Below are positions 52,964-61,525 of a stretch of DNA of 64,000 nucleotides, one piece after another. Numbering within the stretch: position 1 is the first letter of the stretch; every line of letters starts with the position of its first letter. A program made the translations under genes and the position numbers. The stretch is taken from assembly GCF_000244875.1 (NCBI RefSeq), contig NC_016791.1, positions 1,609,501 to 1,673,500 of the forward strand. Reading direction: 5' to 3'. The stretch comes from Clostridium sp. BNL1100. GTDB lineage: Bacteria > Bacillota > Clostridia > Acetivibrionales > DSM-1351. The notes beneath the pieces are model-generated. The model had not been told where the DNA came from, ran no database searches, and saw nothing but the letters and a program-made list of their open reading frames with translations.

Positions 52964-54557
52964 ATTTGAACAGTATAATGATATAAGAAATTCCATAGGA
53001 GAAGTCGGCTTGGAAGTAGGAGGATACATACGAATATCTACTAAAAAGGACAGTCAAATAACTTCAATTGAAAATCAAAAAAAATATATAGCGGAATGGG
53101 CAAGCGTTAACGGTTATAAAATAGTTAATTTTTATATAGACATGAAAACCGGTGCGTACAGTTACCTAAGACAGGAAATGGTAAGGATGAAAAACGATAT
53201 TTCCTCAGGAAAAATAAAAGGAATTGTTTCAAAAGAAATATCCAGAACCTCACGTGACATACTTGACATAATTGAACTTAAAAGGAGCCTTGCAAATCAA
53301 GGTGCTTTTTTTATTTCAATAAAAGAAGGTTATGACAGCAGGACTGACGATGATGAGTTCCTTTTGATAATACATGCAGGACTTGCGCAAAAGGAGAGAA
53401 AAGTAACCGGGTCTAGAGTTAAAATAACACAGATGTTAAAAGCACGAGAAGGAAAAACCAATGTACCAAAACCCGCTTTTGGGTACAAGCTGTCTCCTGA
53501 CGGACAGCATCTTGTTATAAATCCTTTAACAGCAGAGATATATAGAATGATAGTCGATAAATTTCTTGAAGGTTGGGGAAGGCTGAAAATATGTAAATAC
53601 CTCAACTCACAAGGAATAAGGACAAACAGGGGGAACGCCAATTGGAGTACCAATTCCATATATGCGATTTTGACAAACCCTGTATACCTTGGTATAACCA
53701 TGTACAACATAACTCTGACAGTACGGGATGATACTGGTAAGGCGAAAAGAATGGTAAGACCCCGTGAACAATGGATAGTAAGGGAAAATACTCATCAGCC
53801 GCTTATTACCAAAGAAAAATTTGATAGAATTCAGCAGTTGATTCAAGATAAAAAGCAAAAAGAACTAAAAGAATGGAGCTGTACGAAGAAGTACCTTTTA
53901 TCAGGGCTTGTTTACTGCGGGTCCTGTGGTAGTAAATTATACGGGGGAAGGTTTCTTAAAAAAGAGGCAAAGTCAAAAAGCAAGTCTGAAAGAACACAGG
54001 AGGATTACTATTACTATTACTTTGACAGAAAGACATCCGGGGTCTGCGGGAACAGTAAGGCTAATTATCATATGGATATTATTGAAAAAAAGGTAATTGA
54101 AAAGGTAAAGGATATTCTTTTGTCCTACGACAAATTGGATGAAAAAATTATTAAGAAACAGTACCTTTACGACACAGGGTTTACAAGAGAAAAAATGGAA
54201 CATCAGCGGCTTCAAGACAAGCTTCAAGCAATTGCAAATGCAATGAGAAGAGAGCAGGCTGCATACGAAGAAGAAGTAATTACCATAGAAGAATACAAAA
54301 CACGGTTGGATGAGCTTCGCCGCCAGAAGCTTACACTGGAGAGCAGACTTGGAAAAATAAACTCCACACCTGTTGAAGCAAGTTCCTTGGTGTTAATAAA
54401 CAAGGTAAAAGAAATCATACATAATTTACATAATGCGGAACCGGAATTTCAGTATGAGATAATTAGAAAATTAATAAACAAAATATATATTAATGATAAT
54501 TATTTTCTAGAGTTTGATTATACTTTCAATGATACAAAAGAATTTATAAAAACGTGA
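52929..54557 (+). CDS. Large serine recombinase 2 (element A)
   Basis: The 542-residue recombinase starts at ATG 52929, nine bases after AGGGGTG; GTG 52917 in the same frame overlaps that box. A 30-residue N-terminal extension precedes the resolvase domain YIRISTKKD (catalytic Ser about 37), with SIENQ, and SKEISRTSRD near 105. Then come the recombinase domain, a zinc ribbon (LVYCGSCGSKL near 330, later GVCGN) and a C-terminal coiled coil. It diverges clearly from recombinases 1 and 3. Its stop is 8 bases before the attR core of element A in cotJC, marking it as that element's own recombinase. Confidence 0.93.
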   Translation: MEYIPPLVMANKFEQYNDIRNSIGEVGLEVGGYIRISTKKDSQITSIENQKKYIAEWASVNGYKIVNFYIDMKTGAYSYLRQEMVRMKNDISSGKIKGIVSKEISRTSRDILDIIELKRSLANQGAFFISIKEGYDSRTDDDEFLLIIHAGLAQKERKVTGSRVKITQMLKAREGKTNVPKPAFGYKLSPDGQHLVINPLTAEIYRMIVDKFLEGWGRLKICKYLNSQGIRTNRGNANWSTNSIYAILTNPVYLGITMYNITLTVRDDTGKAKRMVRPREQWIVRENTHQPLITKEKFDRIQQLIQDKKQKELKEWSCTKKYLLSGLVYCGSCGSKLYGGRFLKKEAKSKSKSERTQEDYYYYYFDRKTSGVCGNSKANYHMDIIEKKVIEKVKDILLSYDKLDEKIIKKQYLYDTGFTREKMEHQRLQDKLQAIANAMRREQAAYEEEVITIEEYKTRLDELRRQKLTLESRLGKINSTPVEASSLVLINKVKEIIHNLHNAEPEFQYEIIRKLINKIYINDNYFLEFDYTFNDTKEFIKT

Positions 54558-54590
54558 AATCCGGGCCGCCAAGTTGTGTTATTATAACTT
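54544..54590 (+). other. Right attachment site of element A (element / cotJC junction)
   Basis: The element arm ATTTATAAAAACGTGAAATC plus CGGG is followed by core CC (54566-54567) and then cotJC sequence GCCAAGTTGTGTTAT. The arm is the inverse of that at the left junction (49883 on). Confidence 0.8.
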
Positions 54591-54657
54591 TTGCAAGAGC
54601 TGCATTTGGTCTGGTAATTTTTACAGGGTATTCCAATTTCTTTTCATAAATCCACAT
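54544..54657 (-). CDS. cotJC: cotJC 5' fragment (interrupted gene)
   Basis: ATG 54657 (minus) follows GGAGGTG. The product MWIYEKKLEYPVKI ... VIITQLGGPD matches the N-terminus of CotJC, a spore-coat manganese-catalase-like protein of about 190 residues. After codon 31 (position 54567) the sequence becomes element A and the frame reads FTFL and stops. Removing element A joins codon 31 to the fragment at 49882 in frame. It is the third gene of the cotJABC operon, made in the mother cell during sporulation in B. subtilis. Confidence 0.9.
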   Translation of the reverse strand: MWIYEKKLEYPVKITRPNAALAKVIITQLGGPDFTFL

Positions 54658-54662
54658 GTATA

Positions 54663-55130
54663 TTACACCTCCCGTCCTATTTCCCACGGCCATGGATTCT
54701 CAATCCATCTCCATGTCGATAAATCGTTATCCATGTGAGTAGCGGTTAGAGGACCAAACCTTTTTGTAAATTCAGACTCCAACTGGTTTTTCATTTCACG
54801 ATACTGTTTAAAATATGCCAACGCTGTCTTATCGTTGGGATTTGTATTGAGAAACAAGCCTACTTCGATACAGGCAAATTCGTAAGCCTGGACCTTCCAA
54901 AGCAGCGCTTCACGTTCATTCATAGGCTTCATACCGCTGGTCATACCCGTATTGCCCATGCTACCCATGCCGCCCATATTGTCGCAATCGTCCATACTTC
55001 CCATATTGCCCATGCCACCCATATTGCCCATGTCGCCCATATTGCCCATGCCGCCCATGTTGCCCATGCCGCCCATGTTGCCCATGCCGCCCATGTTGTC
55101 CATGCCGCCCATACCAGTGTTAGTATTCAT
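54663..55130 (-). CDS. cotJB: CotJB spore coat protein with Met/Gly-repeat N-terminal extension
   Basis: The C-terminal 87 residues (NEREALLWKVQAYEFACIEVGLFLNT ... PWPWEIG) are CotJB, a small spore-coat protein. They are preceded by about 68 residues of MGGMGNMGGMGNM-type repeats, which typical CotJB lacks. The start is ATG 55130 after GGGAGGGGGA; the upstream in-frame start at 55163 precedes that box. It overlaps cotJA by 11 bases and is followed by cotJC 5 bases later. The repeat may serve in coat assembly; this is inference. Confidence 0.9.
   Translation of the reverse strand: MNTNTGMGGMDNMGGMGNMGGMGNMGGMGNMGDMGNMGGMGNMGSMDDCDNMGGMGSMGNTGMTSGMKPMNEREALLWKVQAYEFACIEVGLFLNTNPNDKTALAYFKQYREMKNQLESEFTKRFGPLTATHMDNDLSTWRWIENPWPWEIGREV
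54950..55126 (-). repeat. cotJB: In-frame 9/18-bp tandem repeats encoding Met-Gly-rich segment of CotJB
   Basis: About ten copies of a unit reading ATGGGC-AAC-ATGGGC-GGC on the minus strand encode MGNMGG, with a few degenerate units (MDDCDN) in the middle. All lie in the CotJB frame, so copy number changes would keep the protein in frame. Confidence 0.85.
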
Positions 55131-55332
55131 ACCTGTTTCCCCCTCCCAAGAAAGGCTTGTCAAGTGACGGGAAAAGAGTACCTCTGTCTAGTCCTTCATT
55201 TACATCAAATGGTCTTTCCCAAAGCTGTGCAGGAACAAAAGCCATAGCAAGAGCTATTTTAGAAGGATTAAAGGGTTTTATAACACTTTTGTCTCTTTCC
55301 TGATAATCGTATTCATTTACTAAGTCATCCAT
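55120..55332 (-). CDS. cotJA: CotJA spore coat-associated protein
   Basis: The 70-residue protein contains AFVPAQLWERPFDVNEGLDRGTLFPSLDKPF-like sequence (about residues 32-62), the CotJA signature. AAAGGAG precedes ATG 55332. It is the first gene of cotJABC; the operon is under sporulation control (sigma-E) in B. subtilis. It is intact here, as is cotJB, whereas cotJC is interrupted. Confidence 0.92.
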   Translation of the reverse strand: MDDLVNEYDYQERDKSVIKPFNPSKIALAMAFVPAQLWERPFDVNEGLDRGTLFPSLDKPFLGGGNRYEY

Positions 55333-55375
55333 TATTCTTCTCCTTTCAAATAAAACGAATAACTTCCTCTATCTT

Positions 55376-55403
55376 TAGAATATGAAGACACAATCGTTTA
55401 AGT
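55376..55403 (-). promoter_or_regulatory. Possible sporulation-sigma promoter of cotJABC
   Basis: On the minus strand CATATTCTA (55376-55384) fits the sigma-E/sigma-K -10 pattern CATAnnnTA, with AC at the sigma-K -35 position 17 bases upstream (55402-55403). The motif is short, so this is tentative. Confidence 0.35.
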
Positions 55404-55521
55404 TACATAAAATTGAATAAATTGAATTTATGGATGGCAATTAAGTAGCTCTTGACAGGAAATATCTTACAAGTGTAATATTTAATATAAAATATCAGTT
55501 CTTTATGAGGGGGAATATGTT

Positions 55522-56460
55522 TTGAAAAAGTCTGCAAAAAAAGTTGTGACATTACTTGTTTCTATTATATGTATTTTTGCTTTAGTCATTATTTTAGTAT
55601 TTGCTACCAAGGGGAATACTCCCGGCACTATTGATTCTAATATGAGTACAAAGATAAATGCAAGTGGACAAGTTTACAATGCAGATTACTTATTTGAAAA
55701 CAAAACTCCCTACGTAGGAAACAACAGCAAGGTTTTACATATTATTGATAACTTACAGTTTGCAAACTACAGAGGACAAGTATCTCTTCAAACTGAAAAA
55801 ACACCTTATGGAGTAACAGTTAACTATGATTTTGAGAATTTAGCAGAAGAGGATTATCAAAAGTCGAAAATAGAAAATGAAGAACGTTTAAAACTTGCTT
55901 TTAAAAGAAATGCCGCATTGATGTTTTCTCTGATAGGTAATTTGGACAACCTTACCTTTATCTGTCACCAAAATAATGGGTCAAAAGAGTACATATTTAC
56001 CAGGGCAGAAGTACAAAAAGATTATAATGAAGATTTGAAAGAATATTCAAAGGATAAAAATAAGTTCGGCAGCTTTGCAATTACATTAAATAATGACAAT
56101 ATTATTGTACATTCAATGAAAAAATATTCTCCAGCCATGTCCAGTGTATTTGGCTTGAAAATTATGTCTACCTATGAGGGGAAAGCAGATAATATAAGAT
56201 ATACAGCGACAGAGGGCACACTAATGAGAAACATTAGCTCCGAAAATCGGGGAAAGACACTGTCAGTTCCGGCGAATACATATATTTATTGGAGTCCTTT
56301 GACCGGAGATGACACAAGTTTAAAAGCTGATAAAATTATTATTAAAGTTGAAGCACTAAACCAGGGGATAAAGATTGCGGAACAAAAGTTTTGTATTAAC
56401 AAGGAAGGTTTAATATATACTATAGAAGAAAATACCAATGTAGTAACAGATGTAAAGTAA
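55522..56460 (+). CDS. DUF4825-domain membrane-anchored protein
   Basis: The 312-residue protein has one N-terminal membrane helix (about 8-30). From about residue 50 there is the DUF4825 pattern LFENKTPYVGNNSKVLHII and later LQTEKTPYGVTVNY. The last 70 residues (VPANTYIYWSPLTGDD...) look beta-rich. DUF4825 occurs in extracytoplasmic proteins of Firmicutes, some near antibiotic-sensing regulators; function unknown. TTG 55522 follows GAGGGGG. It is backbone DNA between cotJ and sigK. Confidence 0.72.
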   Translation: MKKSAKKVVTLLVSIICIFALVIILVFATKGNTPGTIDSNMSTKINASGQVYNADYLFENKTPYVGNNSKVLHIIDNLQFANYRGQVSLQTEKTPYGVTVNYDFENLAEEDYQKSKIENEERLKLAFKRNAALMFSLIGNLDNLTFICHQNNGSKEYIFTRAEVQKDYNEDLKEYSKDKNKFGSFAITLNNDNIIVHSMKKYSPAMSSVFGLKIMSTYEGKADNIRYTATEGTLMRNISSENRGKTLSVPANTYIYWSPLTGDDTSLKADKIIIKVEALNQGIKIAEQKFCINKEGLIYTIEENTNVVTDVK

Positions 56461-56572
56461 AAAATAAAAAATTTATAATTGGACACGCATTATTTTTTAA
56501 TTTAATCATAGAATGGAAAGGTACACTATTTTTGAGGTATTAATTACTTCATTATCATAGGGGGTGCCTTGC

Positions 56573-56989
56573 TTGATAGATATACTATTTTCTACAATCT
56601 TTGATGTATTAAGCAATTTCTTTGTAATGATTGGCTACGTATCAAATGTGAATTCCTTCCCCCAGCCTTTAAAGCCGGAGGAGGAACAATACTATGTTGA
56701 GGCATACAAAAATGGTAGTGAGGAAGCAAGAAATATTCTAATCGAAAGAAACTTGAGACTTGTTGCACACATTGTAAAAAAATACGGTTCGTGCGGCAGC
56801 GACAGTGATGACCTTATCTCAATAGGTACAATAGGCTTGATTAAGGCAATATCTACATTCAACATGGATAAGGGAACCCGTCTTGCAACCTATGCTGCCA
56901 GGTGCATAGAAAATGCAATTCTCACACTACGGAAACATTTTATATATGTTAAATATAATATTCTGTTTTATCAGGGTTTTTCATATTAA
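56573..56989 (+). CDS. sigK: sigK 5' part: pro-sigma-K N-terminal half, interrupted by element C
   Basis: This is the mother-cell late sporulation sigma factor. After a hydrophobic pro-sequence (about 1-20), region 2 follows: [41 protein letters not shown]. Host sequence ends at 56913 within codon N114; beyond it the frame reads into element C and stops at 56989. TTG 56573 after GGGGGTG is preferred to GTG 56564. The break falls at the codon region where the B. subtilis skin element interrupts sigK (AATGA there; AAATG here). Joined to 63525 the frame restores [10 protein letters not shown]. Region 4 is not encoded in the window. Confidence 0.9.
   Translation: MIDILFSTIFDVLSNFFVMIGYVSNVNSFPQPLKPEEEQYYVEAYKNGSEEARNILIERNLRLVAHIVKKYGSCGSDSDDLISIGTIGLIKAISTFNMDKGTRLATYAARCIENAILTLRKHFIYVKYNILFYQGFSY
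56895..56943 (+). other. Left attachment site of element C (sigK / element junction)
   Basis: sigK sequence CATAGAAAA (core AA 56912-56913) is followed by the element arm TGCAATTCTCACACTACGGA plus AACATTTT. The right end carries TGCAATCCTTACACTCAGGC plus AACATTTT in inverse orientation. Joined, the arms form a palindrome centred on AA. Confidence 0.8.
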
Positions 56990-57719
56990 ATTCAGAGAAT
57001 ACCCGGTCACGGATTTTCAAAAAATCATGACTTGTTCGATCACGTTTTCTTGCCAATGGAACACTTATAATTGATTTAATTTTACCGGGATTAGGTGTCA
57101 TAATAACAATCCTGTCCGCAAGAAAAACAGCTTCTTCAATATCATGAGTAACAAAAATAATAGTCTTTTTCTGTTGTTCCCAGATATTTGAGATTTCATC
57201 CTGCATTTTAAGCCTTGTTAATGCATCCAAGGCACCGAAAGGCTCATCCATAAAAATAATTTCAGGATCAACAGCCAAAGCACGGGCTATCGCAACACGC
57301 TGCTGCATACCGCCTGACAGCTGTGAGGGATGGCTTTTGCTGAATTTTGAAAGTCCCACTAAATCAATGTATTTACTGGCTATATCGTGTCTTTCTTTTT
57401 TTGAGAGTTTTTTACTTTCCAAACCCAACTCAACATTTTTTTGCACTGTCCTCCAAGGCAGAAGACCATAGTTCTGAAAAATGGTTACATTGCTGATGCA
57501 AGGCTCCAAGACCTGTTTACCGTCTATTTGTATACTGCCGCTACTAACCTTTTCAAAGCCTGCAACGGAATTCAGAAGTGTAGTCTTACCGCAGCCGCTT
57601 GGGCCAAGCAGGCATAAAAACTCACCTTTTTCAATTTGCAAGGAAACGTGGTCCAAGGCTTTGAAGGTTGAATTATTTTGCAAATATTCCTTTGAAACAT
57701 CCTTAATATCAATGAACAT
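56949..57719 (-). CDS. SsuB/TauB/NrtD-type ABC transporter ATPase
   Basis: The 256-residue ATPase has Walker [10 protein letters not shown] near residue 38, Q-loop FQNYGLLPW near 80, signature LSGGMQQR near 133, Walker [13 protein letters not shown] near 155 and an H-loop TH near 190. The LLPW motif and overall shape place it in the nitrate/sulfonate/taurine family. ATG 57719 follows GGAGG inside the end of the permease gene; the in-frame ATG 57731 overlaps that box. It is the last gene of the cooS operon and ends only 35 bases from the element C boundary. Confidence 0.93.
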   Translation of the reverse strand: MFIDIKDVSKEYLQNNSTFKALDHVSLQIEKGEFLCLLGPSGCGKTTLLNSVAGFEKVSSGSIQIDGKQVLEPCISNVTIFQNYGLLPWRTVQKNVELGLESKKLSKKERHDIASKYIDLVGLSKFSKSHPSQLSGGMQQRVAIARALAVDPEIIFMDEPFGALDALTRLKMQDEISNIWEQQKKTIIFVTHDIEEAVFLADRIVIMTPNPGKIKSIISVPLARKRDRTSHDFLKIRDRVFSEFNMKNPDKTEYYI

Positions 57720-58476
57720 TGTTACCTCCAATAACTCCCCATCTTTTCAAGAGTTGTTTCTCTGCGAGACCAATCAAACTGTCCAGAATAAGTCCTATAA
57801 GACCGATAGATAATATTCCTGCTAGTAATAAATCTGCTCTTAGATTGTTTCTTGCATCAATAATCATAAAGCCTAATCCTGTCTGAGCTCCAACCATTTC
57901 GCCCGCCACCAGAAACACCCACGCTGTACCCAAAGCTATATGTAGCCCTGAAGCAATGACAGGAAAAGCGGAAGGTAGAATTATTTTTGTTAATAGATGA
58001 GGTTGTCTGATACCAAAATTCTTTGCAACCTTAATATAGATTTGGTCAACCTTTCCTACAGCGTTTATGGTAGTTAAAAGTATAGGAAAGAATGCTGCAA
58101 TGAAAATTATAACAATGGCGGGAAGGTCTCCTATTCCAAAAAGAAGTACAATAAAAGGAAACCATGCTATTGGTGAAATAGGCCTTACCAATTGTACTAC
58201 AGGATTTACAAAGCTCCATGCATTTCTAAACCAACCCAGAACAAGACCCAATGTAATTCCTGTAAGGGCAGCCAGAAGATACCCTACAAAAAATCTGTAC
58301 ATACTGGCTTTAACCCCCGTAAAGAGGGTTCCGTCTAGAATAAGCTCCCAAAATCCCTTTCCCACGTCTAGGGGAGAGGGAAGTAGAGCTTGATTCCAGT
58401 GTCCAAACCACACGACTACCTGCCAAAAAATCAATAATAATGCGAATGATGCTATAATATGAATCAGTTTCTTCAT
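57709..58476 (-). CDS. SsuC/TauC-type ABC transporter permease
   Basis: The 255-residue permease has about six membrane helices and the EAA-like loop GWFRNAW...[17 protein letters not shown] pattern typical of the SsuC/TauC/NrtB family. It forms the membrane channel with the ATPase encoded downstream (overlap 11 bases) and the binding protein upstream (15 bases away). TGGAGAAT precedes the ATG. Substrate cannot be read from the sequence. Confidence 0.92.
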   Translation of the reverse strand: MKKLIHIIASFALLLIFWQVVVWFGHWNQALLPSPLDVGKGFWELILDGTLFTGVKASMYRFFVGYLLAALTGITLGLVLGWFRNAWSFVNPVVQLVRPISPIAWFPFIVLLFGIGDLPAIVIIFIAAFFPILLTTINAVGKVDQIYIKVAKNFGIRQPHLLTKIILPSAFPVIASGLHIALGTAWVFLVAGEMVGAQTGLGFMIIDARNNLRADLLLAGILSIGLIGLILDSLIGLAEKQLLKRWGVIGGNNVH

Positions 58477-58491
58477 GAATTATTCTCCATT

Positions 58492-59454
58492 CTATTTTCC
58501 TGAAAGGCTCGAATCTACAAAATCATCATAAGCCGGAGGATTTGAAGATATCCCGAATTCCTTGATTTTAGAAGTAAGACTGTCATATGCTTCTCTGGTA
58601 ATCTCAAGGTCATTGTAAGAAATCCATTTCATTGATAAATCCAGAACTTTGTCGTCAAGATTAAGATATTTCTTTGCAATAGCATTTGCCTCATCTTTGT
58701 GAGAACCAACGTATTCGCCTGCTTCTCTATAACCGGAAACAACCTCTTTTGCCGCATCCTTGTTGCTGCTAATAAATTTGTCGGACAAAACAAGAGAGCA
58801 GCATATGGAATCCTTCCATAGTTCATTGGATTCAAATAGTACTTTTCCTGTGCTTAAAGCCACTGACTTTGCACCAAATGGCTCGGCAACACTATATCCG
58901 GCTATTTGACCTTGCGCAAGAGCTGCTGGCATCTCAGGGGGAGGAAGTTCAACTATGTTTACATCCTTGTAGGAAAGTCCCGCATTTTTGAGCATTTGTC
59001 CTAAAAGGATGTTATGAGAGGACTGCCTGTGGGGAATTGCAAATTTCTTTCCTTTTAAATCGGACACATTATTAATTTTATTGGATACAACAACAACATT
59101 ACCATCCTTATGTCCAAGTGCTACCGCCTTAACTCCGATACCCTGTTCCTTTGCTTTCATGGCAAGCTCTATAAGCACTGAAGCACCGTCGACATGGCCT
59201 GTGTTTAAGGCATCCATCAATTCCGGCCATGATCCGTACTTGACCAGTTCAATTTTATATTTTTGACCTGACTTATCCTGCAATTCATTCTCCACAAACA
59301 CAGGCAGAGCATGTGTTAACGGAAGGTAAGCAATTTTTACGGTTTTTGCGTCTGAAGAACTTGATTCTTTTACATCTGCAGATTTTCCACAGGCGGCAGT
59401 ACCTAAAATTAGTCCAAAAACCAAAGCCGCTGCGATAAACTTTTTTAAATTCAT
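58492..59454 (-). CDS. SsuA/TauA/NMT1-type substrate-binding lipoprotein
   Basis: The start at ATG 59454 follows GGAGGATAAC and gives a 320-residue lipoprotein: signal MNLKKFIAAALVFGLILG then the lipobox TAAC. The mature domain has the VKIAYLPLTHALPVFVE and YGSWPELMDALNTGHVDGASV blocks of the NMT1/SsuA family that binds sulfonates, taurine, nitrate or related anions. Lying between cooS and the permease, its ligand may relate to CO dehydrogenase cofactor or substrate supply, but this is speculation. The longer frame upstream overlaps cooS and is not the real start. Confidence 0.9.
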   Translation of the reverse strand: MNLKKFIAAALVFGLILGTAACGKSADVKESSSSDAKTVKIAYLPLTHALPVFVENELQDKSGQKYKIELVKYGSWPELMDALNTGHVDGASVLIELAMKAKEQGIGVKAVALGHKDGNVVVVSNKINNVSDLKGKKFAIPHRQSSHNILLGQMLKNAGLSYKDVNIVELPPPEMPAALAQGQIAGYSVAEPFGAKSVALSTGKVLFESNELWKDSICCSLVLSDKFISSNKDAAKEVVSGYREAGEYVGSHKDEANAIAKKYLNLDDKVLDLSMKWISYNDLEITREAYDSLTSKIKEFGISSNPPAYDDFVDSSLSGK

Positions 59455-59476
59455 AGTTATCCTCCATAAAATCATT

Positions 59477-61468
59477 TTAATCCCATCCCAGAGCTTTTCT
59501 CTGCTCCTTGAGGTTATTGACAATCTCCTTTGCCAATTCAGTGTGATTAACATTAACAATCATTTTTGAACCCAGAATATCCTTGGTTCCATTATTCATA
59601 AATTCTGTAACATTATCTGAGCCTTGAGTCGGTGCATATACACAGTGGTAAGAATCAATACCCAGCAATCTGAAACTAAGGGCCGCACAGATTCCTTTTT
59701 CGTTAGACCATTCCGGACTGGCAAAAGCATAAGGCATATCTTTGATGTGAATATCCGAAGCCTCAGCCACAGCCTTAAAAAGTGCGGATGCTCTTGCATT
59801 ATCCAAACATTCGCCCATGTGCCATACAGGGGGAAGCTCCTTCAAAAAACCTTTTAAGTTATCGCCTGTACGTTCCAAAGCAGCTGTAGAGCAGTATCCA
59901 AGCTTCATCAGCGGAAAAGAGGCACACCCGTTGGTCAGAACCAGAACATTATTCTCTAAAAGAATGTCTGTAAGCTCAACAATGGCTTTTTCATAAACAA
60001 TACGTGGGTTGTTGCAGCCAACCAGGTTAACAATTCCAAGAATTTCTCCGCTTTTCAGTGCTTCTGCAATAGGCCTGACGCTTCCGAAATGCTTGTTAAT
60101 ATATTCAACAGAAAAACCTACTTCAGCTTCAATCTCATAAGGCGGAATATAAACCGGAACTTCTCTTCTCTGTGTAAAGCTCTCAATAGCCCTGTTTAGA
60201 ATCTTCGTTGCAAGCTCAGCAGTCTGATCCAAATTGGAATGATGGTGGTCAAATCCGTAATGCTCGGCACCGGGCAGTCTGGCAGAATCATTTGTGGTAA
60301 CCACAGTTGTTTTAAAACAGCTTGCAACCTCCATAATGGAAGGAAAAACATCCTGAACATCAGCTACCCATAAATCCAAAGCACCTGTTCCCAGAACAAG
60401 TTCAGCTCCTATAGCATTAGAAAGGGGTATAACTCCGCCATATCTGTACATTGCGGAAAGTCCGGAACAACAAATACCATAAAACTTTATTCCTAAAGCT
60501 CCGTTTTGCCTTGCCAATTCCTGAAATTCATCTGAATTACCAAGCTTCACGATTTCGCTTACCAAAACCGGAGAGTGGCCATGAATTCCTATGTTAACAT
60601 AACCTTTTTCCAAAGCACCTATATTAACCTTTGAAGTACTTCTTACAGGCAGTCCGAACAGACTGTCCATAGCAATAGATGACCCAAGAACACAGGACCA
60701 TGCAAAGGCTACACCAGTACGCAGCATTTGCTTCATAATATTATTCCAATCACTGTCGTTTCCCGTACCTGTTCTATTAAGACTTTCAAAAACTTCGTGG
60801 TAAGGACTGATAGGAAGAATATCAAGATCACTCCATACTTTAATTCGTTCTTTCGAAGCAAACGCATTAAGAGTATGGTGGGGGCCGGGAATAGTTCTGG
60901 ACAAATCCTCCAAAAGAATATCAGCAATTAGCCCTGCAAGTTCCTTAATGCTTTTATTTTCAGTGTCAAGACCGAAAGCCTTGGCTGTGGCTAATATTTT
61001 ACTATCTCCCTCAATAGGAATATTGATTAAACCCTCAGAGGCGTACTTCAAAGCCAGCATACTTTCGCGTCCTCTTGCACCATGTTCTGCGGCACCGGCA
61101 GCGACGCTCCTTAGAATATTTCTGGCTACAATTACGTCGGCATCAGCACCACAAACCCCTTTTGGACTTTTTTGGGTAATTTTACACGGCCCCATGTTGC
61201 ATATTCTGCAGCAAACTCCTGCAAGACCAAAGCTGCACTGGGGCTTCTGAGCATCAAATCTGTCAAAAACAGTCTCGCACCCTTTTTCTTCCATATGTAA
61301 AAGCATAGCTTTAACGGCAGGGTCGGGTGTTTGTTCAAGAACGTCCTTCTTAGAAGCAAAACTTTTTCTATATTCAGCTACGGCAGTTGCATAATCATTA
61401 CAGCCGGAATCATTATGGTGATGATTTTCTGAATGATCAAATTTTGCGTGATGATATCTAAAATCCAT
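59477..61468 (-). CDS. cooS: CooS-type anaerobic carbon monoxide dehydrogenase, with altered C-cluster ligand
   Basis: The 663-residue Ni-Fe-S enzyme of this family interconverts CO and CO2. The N-terminal Cys motif CCRICNMGPC...GVCGA (B and D clusters) is complete. C-cluster positions: H in IHGHSPV, Cys in YGICCSG, Cys in VGCNNP, Cys in TNGCASF and Cys in HMGECLDN are kept. The motif normally read as DYQCxxPS is DVQDVFPS here, so the Cys equivalent to C333 of C. hydrogenoformans CODH-II is Asp. A His-rich stretch (YHHAKFDHSENHHH) opens the protein. It may be a variant or non-canonical CODH. It leads the operon with the ABC transporter. Confidence 0.9.
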   Translation of the reverse strand: MDFRYHHAKFDHSENHHHNDSGCNDYATAVAEYRKSFASKKDVLEQTPDPAVKAMLLHMEEKGCETVFDRFDAQKPQCSFGLAGVCCRICNMGPCKITQKSPKGVCGADADVIVARNILRSVAAGAAEHGARGRESMLALKYASEGLINIPIEGDSKILATAKAFGLDTENKSIKELAGLIADILLEDLSRTIPGPHHTLNAFASKERIKVWSDLDILPISPYHEVFESLNRTGTGNDSDWNNIMKQMLRTGVAFAWSCVLGSSIAMDSLFGLPVRSTSKVNIGALEKGYVNIGIHGHSPVLVSEIVKLGNSDEFQELARQNGALGIKFYGICCSGLSAMYRYGGVIPLSNAIGAELVLGTGALDLWVADVQDVFPSIMEVASCFKTTVVTTNDSARLPGAEHYGFDHHHSNLDQTAELATKILNRAIESFTQRREVPVYIPPYEIEAEVGFSVEYINKHFGSVRPIAEALKSGEILGIVNLVGCNNPRIVYEKAIVELTDILLENNVLVLTNGCASFPLMKLGYCSTAALERTGDNLKGFLKELPPVWHMGECLDNARASALFKAVAEASDIHIKDMPYAFASPEWSNEKGICAALSFRLLGIDSYHCVYAPTQGSDNVTEFMNNGTKDILGSKMIVNVNHTELAKEIVNNLKEQRKALGWD

Positions 61469-61525
61469 TAGTATCGCTCTCCCCTTAAATAATTCATAGA
61501 ATTCCGGTAAAAATAGTATGAAATG

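Larger units (their letters stand above)
49883..54567. mobile_element. Element A: 4.7-kb recombinase element inserted in cotJC, carrying a GH44 cellulase
   Basis: It is bounded by a shared CC dinucleotide (49881-49882 and 54566-54567) with inverted arms of about 22 near-identical bases at the two ends. Joining the ends would give an imperfect palindromic attP centred on CC. Joining the host sides restores the cotJC frame as L-G-G-P-D-G-E. Contents: GH44 endoglucanase gene with its own terminator, a small ORF, and a large serine recombinase whose stop lies about 10 bases from the right junction. Whether it excises during sporulation is inference by analogy with skin-type elements. Confidence 0.82.

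Noticed and set aside
49799-54657. cotJC as an ordinary decayed pseudogene
   Set aside because: Both fragments join exactly in frame, and the breaks coincide with inverted recombinase arms and a shared core.
54950-55126. Possible CRISPR array
   Set aside because: Units are directly adjacent without spacers and encode cotJB codons.
54952-55167. Plus-strand frame of PMLPMPP-type repeats
   Set aside because: It is the complement of the in-frame Met/Gly repeats of cotJB, which has family support and an RBS.
58492-59559. Longer form of the substrate-binding protein
   Set aside because: The extra N-terminus overlaps cooS and hides the lipoprotein signal; ATG 59454 has the RBS.
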